From positions 14,314,234 through 14,378,233 of the forward strand of contig JAVUNC010000019.1 in assembly GCA_032173965.1 (NCBI GenBank): a stretch of 64,000 nt of DNA. The letters are read 5' to 3'. The position numbers were made by a program, and so were the translations under genes. Below are positions 46,003-55,900 of the stretch, piece after piece. Source of the stretch: Sitta carolinensis (Eukaryota; Chordata; Aves; Passeriformes; Sittidae). Each line of letters starts with the position of its first letter. Positions within the stretch are counted from its first letter, which is position 1. Below the pieces are notes generated by a model that saw only the letters and a program-made list of their open reading frames with translations, had not been told where the DNA came from and did not search any database.

Positions 46003-46799
46003 GAGCCCCTGCAGAGCTGAAGGGATTAGGGTAGAGCTTAGCCTTTGGTGTTCCTCTTCATAGGGTGACAGAAAGTTCAGCTGGTCAGTGTGCTCTGCAG
46101 TGCAGAAAGTTCTGGAAGGGTTGGCAGACTCCCTAGTGCTTCTGAGCAGGGAATACTGCAGCAATTAGACTTGTTTTCCCTAATTATTTGTGCTGGTGAA
46201 TTGAGTGGTGGAAAGGCAATGTGTTGAAGGACAAACAGTTGCTGTTTGGGTATGCTTTCATAACCTTAAAAGGTTTTTAGTTAGATGTAGTGGCTTTAAA
46301 GAGAGGCTTTTGAAACTAGCCTGAGTATCTAGTGTCCTCAGTGCTGCAGGCTTGTAGCCTGTAGTGAGAACTTGCTGGGAAGTGCTGGATTCATTGGGCA
46401 TCTGATCCTGTAAACTGCATCTGAAAATCGTTGCCTGACTTTTAGCATAGGATCAGATTTTGGGGAGTTATGCAGATTTACCATAAAGCAAATTCTGACA
46501 TGCAATTTCAGCTTTCTTGAGTTTTTTCATTGCAGCAACCAGTAAATTACATATTTAAACCCCAAAACACCACAGTTGTGGTCAGAAATTACTGGAAAGT
46601 CTTTTGTTCAAAACCCTTTAGGTGTGAGGTAAAAGGAAGGTGCATTTATTTCCTTTTTAAGTTGATGTAAAAGGATGTAGAGGGTTAGTGTCAAACAGCA
46701 TTTGTTAATGGCAAACATTCAGACCAACTTTTGTTTGAGTCAAAGTGCATGTTTATATTTGTAGTGTGTGAGTAGCTAAAATTGATTTTGTTTTTTCAG
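46003..46799 (+). other. APLF: Interval where APLF FHA exons are expected
   Basis: Read in all three plus frames, this 0.8 kb shows no GRG.....DKRVSRRHA or NPGDSF type sequence that would mark the FHA domain. No ambiguous bases or gaps are present. Nothing else is recognised. Confidence 0.6.
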
Positions 46800-46951
46800 A
46801 AGAAAATCAGGAGTCTGATGCAGAAAAAGCACCAACTGTTCATGCTGTTGAGGTGTGCCATATTCCATTGTTAATGGAGCCAGCATGTTCCCGCTCTGAG
46901 GTTCAGGGAGCCACAAAAATGAGGAATAATGATGCTGCCTCCAGACATTTG
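46800..46951 (+). CDS. APLF: APLF exon A (first visible)
   Basis: 152 nt after acceptor TTGTTTTTTCAG. Two bases complete a split codon, then ENQESDAEKAPTVHAVEVCH through NNDAASRHL. Donor GTAGGT. Corresponds to the poorly conserved region after the FHA domain in human. Called from phase, splice sites and fit to the next exon more than from sequence identity. Confidence 0.75.
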
Positions 46952-49900
46952 GTAGGTGCTTAAGTTTTTAATGAAGTTTAATATTTGTAAGCATGTGTTG
47001 AAAGTTAAGGAGGTGTTGTGTTTTCTGTATAAATGAAATATCAGCCTTTGCTCTAGTCGAGATCCCTAGGGGTGGACTGGCTCAGGAAATTCAAAATGAC
47101 AGTGCTGTTTTCAGGAAATAATGAATGTGACTTTGATGTATTTGCATTATTTTTACAGAGATTTAGAGTCTGGTTACATTCTGGAGAAATTGATTATAGG
47201 AATGCAAGAAAGACTTTTCTTTTTGTGGGGTTTTCATGTTTTTTTTCCTTGGACAAATAGGCTTTTGTTAAACTTGCTATTATATCTTTGTGTGAAAACT
47301 CTAGAGCAAGATGGTGCTAAAGCTCTTCTATGAATCTTTCAGGTGTAGCCTTTTAGATATTTATTCCAAAGATCTAAGAAGTTTTGGTTTATTTTGTTTT
47401 TTGTTTTTGCTGCATGAAGGTTCCTATAGATGTTGTTTTTCTGAGTGAAACTGCAAAAAAAAAAGTAAAAAAAAGTAGGTGGTTACCCAGACTGCTTTTG
47501 AAGGGCATAACTGAGTAAAACTGTGGTCTAGTTTCCCCCCACTTTTCTGTAACTGAATAAAGTCACTAAACAGTAAATGTTGTTTCAGGTTCCTCTTTCT
47601 AATGACAATGAAAGCAAACAGTCAAAATCTGTTCGAAGAAAGAGAGTTCTTCCATCTTGGATGCTGGAAAGTGATCTCCTGGTGCAGAGGGTTTCCGAGC
47701 CTGTAATGACAGGAGGTAGGTTTGCCATTCCAATATGCATGTCTGTGCATCGATATAATTTTAAAAATTATTATGGTGGTGGGTAGGAAGTATTAATTTC
47801 CTACTTCTCTTTCCATGCTCTGTGTGGGGCAGCTGACAAAGACTGACTTCTGTTGTCTCCTTTGTCATCAGTCCTGTGAGTGTGATAGAGCTCTTTTTCA
47901 TCAGTTAATTTTCTTTCTGTTCTTTCTTGGTTTTAATTCTAAATAATAAACTCTGTTTGTACAGCTGAGCATTGGATGTTCTGGAGCCCTTTGCTATAAA
48001 CTTGCCTATTTTGTGTGTAAATTCTAGACAGTTTCTGTCTCTTTAATTCCTAGCCTTCTCCACATTTAAGTCACTGATGGTTTGCCCTTCTAAATTTAGC
48101 TTCTTAATTTCACGGTTTTAAAGGCAGAAGGGTTTGGGTGGTGTTGCATGTTAGCTCTTTAATCATTACTGAGTCAAACTTGAGTGTTTAGTCCAAAGTT
48201 AATTCCTAGGACGAGCAACTCATCACAGTAGGATAGTTTCTTACCAACATGAGGCTAAAATAGTGTTGCATTCCCTCCCGTTGTTGTGGGGAAAGGAATT
48301 GCTGGGTGTGTCCCGCTCTGCTGCTGCTGCCTCCTATCAGCAGTGACAGCAGCAGAAGGCTGTACTCAGTGTCAGTGGGACACGTCAAGTGCCTGCACAT
48401 TGGCACAAGCTCAAGAAGACTTTCTGACATGTCTGACTCTGGTCCTGGGAGCTTTGCCGTTAGACAAACTCTACATGGCATTTATTGCCCTTGTGACTTC
48501 TATCGATGGAACAGGAGGGCTAAGAAAGTGAGAGGAGGAAACTTTCTGTCATTCCCTGTGCAGAATGCAGCACACTCCACCCTCTTGCCCTTCTGTGCGG
48601 GGGGTATGAAGTGGTTTGGGTGCAAACTGTTGAGTTTCTTTTGCTGATCAGCCCAGGTGTATGAACTGTGGCTGCTCCCCTGTGTGCTGCAGCTCTGCTT
48701 TAGTGACTCTTTCCAGCTGCTGTTTCTGCTGAGATGCTGTAATGGATTTGGCTCTTAATGCCAAGCAGCCTCCCAGGAGTGTGTTATGCAGTGTCTGGCC
48801 AGTCTCCTGTTGTAAATACAGGTGTCTGTGTGCACTGATGAGGGCAACTGTGGTTTTAAACACCTCAGCCATGTGCCATCCACCATGCTGCCTATTCTTT
48901 TCCTCAAAATCTAGTTTGGAAAAAAATATAAGATGCAAAAGAAAATCTATGATTCAATTTTTTTTTTTCTTTCATCCCCTGTTGGAACTCAGAATGCAGA
49001 GAGTATTTCTCTGCATGTGTTGAGGGATTTGCACCCCTGACAAACACTGGTTTTAACCTTTGTCCATGGAAAGGGCTTCCTAGGCCTTGGGATGAAACAG
49101 AATTTTCAAGAATGTAAATTAGATAGTAGTGCAATATGTAATTTATAACAGGGTGAGAAATTTAGATTTTTGGGTTTGTTAGTATGGTAAGTAGATGAAG
49201 ACAAGATGGAGGATCCTTGTTGTTTTTAGGCTTCTTCCTCCTTCATCTCCTCCATGTTCTGCAGTGTGGGTGACACAGGACAATTGGTTGGAATTTACCA
49301 CAGTGAGGAGTTATGTGAATAGAAATTTAGTTGGTTATTGGTAGAAAAGCAGAAATAATGAACATTCTTGGTGATAATTGGGTGAATTAATCTTTAAAAG
49401 AACCTTGATCCTTCTGGGGCTTTTGGTGCCTTTTCTCCCTCATGCTGAGCTGGTGTAAAGCCTGGTGTACTGAGATTGCTGATAAAAAAACAATAAAAAA
49501 CCTGGAGGACAAGAACAACTAGGAGTCCCATTTGCCTTCGTTCTTAATGAGGACTTTTGCAAAAGGCCTCCCCTATCAGGGAGAAACATGTGGGAGTGGA
49601 AGAACTCCCACAATCCCCCTTTTAAATCTAGACTGTTCCCTTCTGCTTTATTTATATAAAAATTGTGTGGGCTTCAACTGGCTGTGTTGAGTCCTGTACT
49701 GGTATGACAGTTTTCTTATGTTTGTGGTTTTGTTTTGTATTTTTGGGGGAGTGGGGTTTGCTTGTTTATTTGCTTGTTTCTCTCCCAGTACTATAACATT
49801 TGTTATATGTGTGAATATAATGTTTATTTCAAAGATTGAACACTTTGACTGTGTCAGTGTGGAGATTAGGAGCTATGTGGGTGAGATGTATCTGAAGGCC

Positions 49901-52900
49901 TGACCTTGAGGGAACTGGGGGTACATGCAAACATTACTGGCACTGTTTGAAAGGTCTTTTTCACAACTGTTGCTGTTTCTCATGCCATGTGCCCAGTGTT
50001 CTGCTTTAATGATTTGTAGTGTCAGGATTTCACTGAAAAAGTTGCATTCTAAAAGCATCCTTTTTCTTTTATTCAAAGGTAGTAAAAAGAAAAAAGGTCA
50101 AGGAAGCAGAGAAGGTCATACAGAGTCGTTAAAATCAGAAGTATATGTACAGCAGAAAAAAAAATTAGCTTCTGAAGAAACTATAAAGGATTTTGAAGGT
50201 GGAGAGCAAGATCAAAGGAAAAGGAGCTGTCCTCTTATCCCTGTTCTTTCATCTCAGGTAACTTGTTGGTTCAGGGCAGAACCACAATGTTGCAAAAAAT
50301 GAGAATGTAGTTGGCAATGTCCTGCTGAAGATTGGGTCTACAACATAACTTTTTGTTCTATGTGTTCTGCTTGTGATTTGTTGTTCTGAAATACCAGTCC
50401 ATTGGATAGCTCTGTAGCAAGGATCGTGGAATCCGCCATTTCCTTCCAAGGATCTGGGACTTGGGCCCCAAATGTCCCACAGAAGTACCAGACTTTGACT
50501 TTGCAGGAAGAGGCAGGAACCTGTGTGCCAGAGCACTGCTCCTAGGAGTGGCTGGTGCTGGGTTTCTTTTTCTGAGAGCCTGTGGGGACAGGTGATGGTG
50601 TGATACCAATGCAATGCGATACTGGGGTTTGCCCAAGCTGCTGCCATTCTAGTAGGTGAGGCTTTATGATCAGATAAGGATGGTGTGTGGCCCAGAAACT
50701 GCTGCATTTCAAAGGAAAGTAGCATGGAGTGTGCTTATGCCACCATCTCAAAACCTGAGTCAAAAAAAGGAAAGGGGGGAAAAAAAAGTAACCAGAAACC
50801 CAAAACAATTCATGGCAATGAGTGAACAGAACTTTTGGTTGAGCTGGTCCATTGTCTCTAACCTCACAGGACAGCTGTGTTTACAGGCAGTTAAATCCTT
50901 ACTAACAGCATCCTGCAGGTGGTGAAACGAGAAGGATCATTGCTAAAGGCAAACAAAGCATATTCTGGTGAGAGCAAACTGAGGGTTTCACTGACTTGTT
51001 TCCATTAAGTGAACCACTTGGGGAGGTGATTTTAATGTCTGGCATTGTAATTGCCTTGGTGTGTTCTAGGATCTGATAAAATACTTAAAATGCTTCTGAC
51101 ACTGAAATTATTGGGACTTTAGTTTTATAGTTAATTGAAACAAGCCGTGCATGGAGAGCTAGTAGTAGTAGTAGTGGTTTTGGTATAACAGTGGTCCACT
51201 TGGTGCATTAATAACAGCTGCTGAACTATTTTCTCTCTGCCAGGTTAGAAAATGAGTGACTATGTAATGAATTACTCAGTTTTGCAATCTGGAAGTCTTA
51301 CCTATTTTCACCTAATATTTTCATAATTCATTTTAATCTGAAGAACAGTTTAGGAAATTGCTTTGAGGACTTTGCAGAAAACCTGATGCATCAGAGCAAG
51401 CAAGAGTAATAACCATAGAGAGCTCTGAAAGACTGTAATTTGGATATCAGAGCCTAAATCACGGTCCTGCTGTCGTGTTCAAGGCGATTGAGAAAATGTT
51501 CTGTAGGGAAGAAAGCATCCAGAATTGTTATTTGAACTGTTGTAGGTGGCAGCAGCTGCCAGAGGGCGCCGAGGCCCTGTGTGTGCTGTCCCAGTGCTGG
51601 GCACTGCTGGCTCTTGGTTTCTCTGGATCACAGCCTGGTGTGGAGCTGATCCTAATCAGTGTGAGCCTTCCATCTCCTTATGCACTGCACAGGCAATGGG
51701 CTGAAAGGCGTGGTAGTGGCAAATAACAGTAACTTCTGCTTTCTTTTGCAAAGGAAGGCATATTTCTTAAGTTGCAGAGTTGATTGCTGAGCTGTATTTT
51801 GGGAGTTGTCTTTGTCTCCTAGTTGAGTCACTAAATGTGCTTCTGTCAGGATCACCTGATATTAATGCTGACTTTGCCTGGTCTTGATCACATTGCTGCT
51901 CAAATGTAATTGTCTCTGGTTTGGGATAACATTTTAGGAGACTAGCATTGAAAGGAGCAAAATCAAATAGGCAATCACTGGCTGATTTTCAAGCTCTGCC
52001 AAACACTTGTGTAAACTAACTATAAATTTACTGGAGGGGAAACAGGGATAATAATCCTTAGAAAGCAGAGACCTTTGAATAGTTCTATGATGCTTCAAAA
52101 TAGTTCAGCCTTGAATGTAGATATGCTTCCAGGTAATGTCTTAATTGTCAGGACAGTGTTCTTTCCTCAGTTGTGTATCTTATATTCTTTTTCTAAAGAA
52201 CACATTTCTTATTTTAAATGTACATTTTTTTTCTAAAATTTAAAATGCAGTTTGTGTCAAAACAGATATATTTGCTTAATGGTGTCTATGACAGACTGTT
52301 ATGATTTAGAGTCATGAGCTGAAGCATTTAAGGTGTATCAGTGTGGGATTAACCTCAGGGTATTTATCCTGAGTTCCCATATATCTTCTATATAGATAAA
52401 TACATATATGCTCTATATATCTTGGTGCTTAAATTAGTAAGAAAGTCATTAAATTAATAAGTAATTCCTTAATCATTTAAATTGATTCTTGAGTAGGAGT
52501 CTACATTCTTCTACAGTCTACTATATCTTCACCTGTATAATCCCCAGTAGCTTTTCAAGAGCAGTACTTTTACTTGTAAGTTAATTTAAACTAGTCCTTG
52601 GACTGTTCACAAACTGGGAGAAGAGGTTGTGTTGTGAGGAAACTGAAGCTGAGGAAGGAAGCAGTTGGATAAGCTTTTCTTTAAGAGTGTGTGCTCTCTC
52701 TGTGTTTTCTGAACCTGAGGTTTTCATTCAGCAGCTGTGTTTAGCAGTGAACTTGAGTTTGGGAAGTGGAGTAGAAGATTTTTAAAGTCTGGACCAGATG
52801 ATCTTTCAAGGTCCTTTCTAACCTGGGCTGTTCTATGTTTTGAAAGCAGGGATGATGAGGCACAGTTTTATTTCAAAGCTTTTAATTCTGAGGAGTGTAA

Positions 52901-55900
52901 ATTTTCAGGTTCTTCAAAATGTAACCTTGTTCCACAGAATACATCTGGATTTCCTCTTGAGACTGCCATGAGAGATACGGAAGGAAGTGGCAATACTGGA
53001 ATAAAAAATACTGGAAGTTCTCTGGAAGAAAATGATAGGCAGCTGCATAGCAAATGGTCTAAAAGGGTAGGTCAGATCTCCAGTAAAGACAATAGCATTG
53101 AGGAAACAGAAACCAAAGAGCAGATCACTGCTTCTACAAGCCAACAAGCTCACTGGGGCAGGACTTACCAATATTTTGGTGCCCAGGAAGGGATCCTTGA
53201 GCCTGATGCAAATCTGGACTACAACACTGACATTTCTGATTCAGCCAGACGTGCAGAAAGCTCCAAACGGATGCAGCAAAAGAGGACACCTTGCATGTAT
53301 GGAAGTGCCTGTTACAGGTAATGCAAAATTAAAACTAGCTTGGGCTGGTTCGTTATTCAGAAATAATGTATTAGCTATGGAAAACTGTAAAGTTGTTACA
53401 AGCTTTGATTTGGAAAAAAAACTTTTGGTGAACAGGGGACTGATGAGAAAAATATAGCAGGACACTAATTTTAGAAGGATGAAAGGAGGAGCTGGGATAT
53501 TTTTCTAACTTCTAATACAACCCAAACAAGGGATGAAGTACTTGAGCAAATTAAGAGATGAAGTGTTGCAGGAAATAAAAGATGAAGGTCCATTATAAAA
53601 GACTACTGTGTTTATTGAAGTTGTTGCCTGCTTTGTGATCTAAATGTTTAAAGTACTTATTATTTGTTATCTGTAAATAATCAAGAATTTCTTTTATTTT
53701 CACTTGGTGATTCTGCAATTTTTTTAAGCTTTCAGTCACCCCTAAAACCAGAACAAAGCATACTTAGAACTCAAGGTTAACCCTTATCTAGACAGTCTTT
53801 GGAAATACTGTAAGTGGGGAATAACTGGGGGTTTGCCTCTTCTTTTTCACCCACTCATATCCTATCAAGATGGAGGTGGCAGAAGATTTGTCATACAAAT
53901 ATGTTCCAGAGAAGTTCCAAAATACCAGTGCTGGGTGCCTGGCCTCCTGCTAGTTTCTTCTGCCCAGAAAAGATCTGTGGTGTCCTGTGGTATTATATTG
54001 AAGGGAAGGTTGAAATCTAGAGGTGATCTTGAGTCTAGAAAATGCCTAGTGACCTGTGAACTACGTTTAGGAGAAGGTTTTGAGCTCTAGATAATCCCAT
54101 GTAGTTTGTAAATACAGAAGGCTAATCCAGGAAACAGCAGATCCTGTGACTTTGTTTATCTTACCCCAAGGGGCTTCAGCAATAATAAAAACACTGAGTT
54201 TGATTAGTGACCAAACAAGCACAAGTGACTGGGCTCCTGTATGTTTGGTGAGCCTGATGCTGAGATAACTACATATATCAAAATTGTAAAGCTCTTGTAT
54301 TCATGAACACATCGCATCTTGGTTTTCATGTAACTTTGACATGCCTCAAAGTTTCATCCCATTTATTTTTAATGGGGAAAGAAGTAGACAGCCAGTCTGA
54401 ATTTGTCACAAGAAGTGAAGTTTCATGAGAATTAGTTACGGAATAAGAGACTGCAACCTTGCAGTAGTTTCTAGTGAAACATTATTCAATTACCCTACAG
54501 TTTGCTGAAGTAACAAAAGACCAGGACAAGAGGCCTGTCACCTATGTAAGTAGATCCAAGGGATACTGGATCTTAGATAAGTGGCTTATAGGAGAGTTGT
54601 ATCTGTAGCTTGCTTGTTGAGTTTCTGGAGTGAAAGCTATCCCACAAATGGAGATTTAAAGAATTAATATTAAATATCTGGTATTTTTCAAAGGCTAAAA
54701 GGAGGCCTGAATGGCCAGTGGAGCTCCCAGTGTTTGTCATAATTTTGTAAAAGCTGTGACAAATGCTCTCTTGTTATGGTGGTAGTTGAAATGCTAAAAT
54801 GAATATTGACTCTCCTCTCTGAAGTTCAGAAGAGGTACTTGTGAATTTAAAGGAGTTTCTCTGATCAGTGAGGAAATGCTGTGTATGGAGGTGGCTGCAC
54901 ACACGTCCTTGGTGTGTTCCATTCCTGCTTCTAAATGAAGCTGAAGCAAGTCTAAGTTAAAGGAGTAAGTACTCTGTAGCTGAAAGTTGTTATTCCTCCT
55001 GCTTGAGGCAGACAGCTCACTTTTATAATTTGCACAAGCACATTAGAGATTATGTACTCTGGGAATAATTGAGGTAATCACTAAAGTGTTTTGTAGATGT
55101 CTTTTTGAAAATAATTTGTTTAAAATTTGCTTCTCAATATTATGCTTGGGAAAAAAGTCTCTAAGAAATTCTAGAAAAAAGTAGATTTGCTTTTGCTACT
55201 AGTATGTTAATTTTGATGTAATTTTTTCTAGCATGTTTTGATCTGTTGCATGAATTTCTCCTGAAGTCAGAACTTGATTTTCTGTATTCTTCTTAGGCCC
55301 ACTTGACAGTTCTAGAAAGAAGAAAACTCTTCTTTAAGTGATGTTTATGACTGCCTAGTCTTGAGTGGTGTGTGTACAAAGCTCTTGCCTAGAAATGGTA
55401 GAAATGTTCTTTCAGTGATGAATAAGTTTGTGTTCCCTACTTGTTCACCTCGGATTCAAGTGGTGTAGAGCAAGAAGTTGTGGATGGATGCTGTCTTGTG
55501 CTCAGCTACACATGGAGTTGTTAATGTCTTATGGTACAACTTCATGTCAGCATGCTAATTTGTAATTCAAATAGAACCTTTTGTGTATGTGTTGGAGGTC
55601 TGAAGCTTAAAGCTGATAGGAAATAGGAAAATTCCTGGTTACAAAATTTCTTCTGTTATTCTTAAAGTAGGTCATACATTTTGCATCAATTTAAACATTA
55701 AAAGCTCCTCTTCATGTAACCACAGAAAAATGAGCTGTCAGTTATTCAGTAACACATTTTATAAGTGTTCTGGTGTTGAAATGGAACAGTCAGTTTCAGT
55801 GTGTCTTTGTCTTTTGCAGGAAGAATCCCGTTCACTTCCAGCAGTTCAGCCATCCTGCTGATGATGACTATGATGCCATGGAGATGGTGGCTCAGGGTGA

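Noticed and set aside
46532..46640. Possible APLF FHA exon reading NYIFKPQNTTVVV after an ATTGCAG acceptor
   Set aside because: The YIF resembles the end of the human FHA domain, but surrounding residues do not, no other FHA strands are present, and the phase at its possible donor does not fit the exon at 46800.
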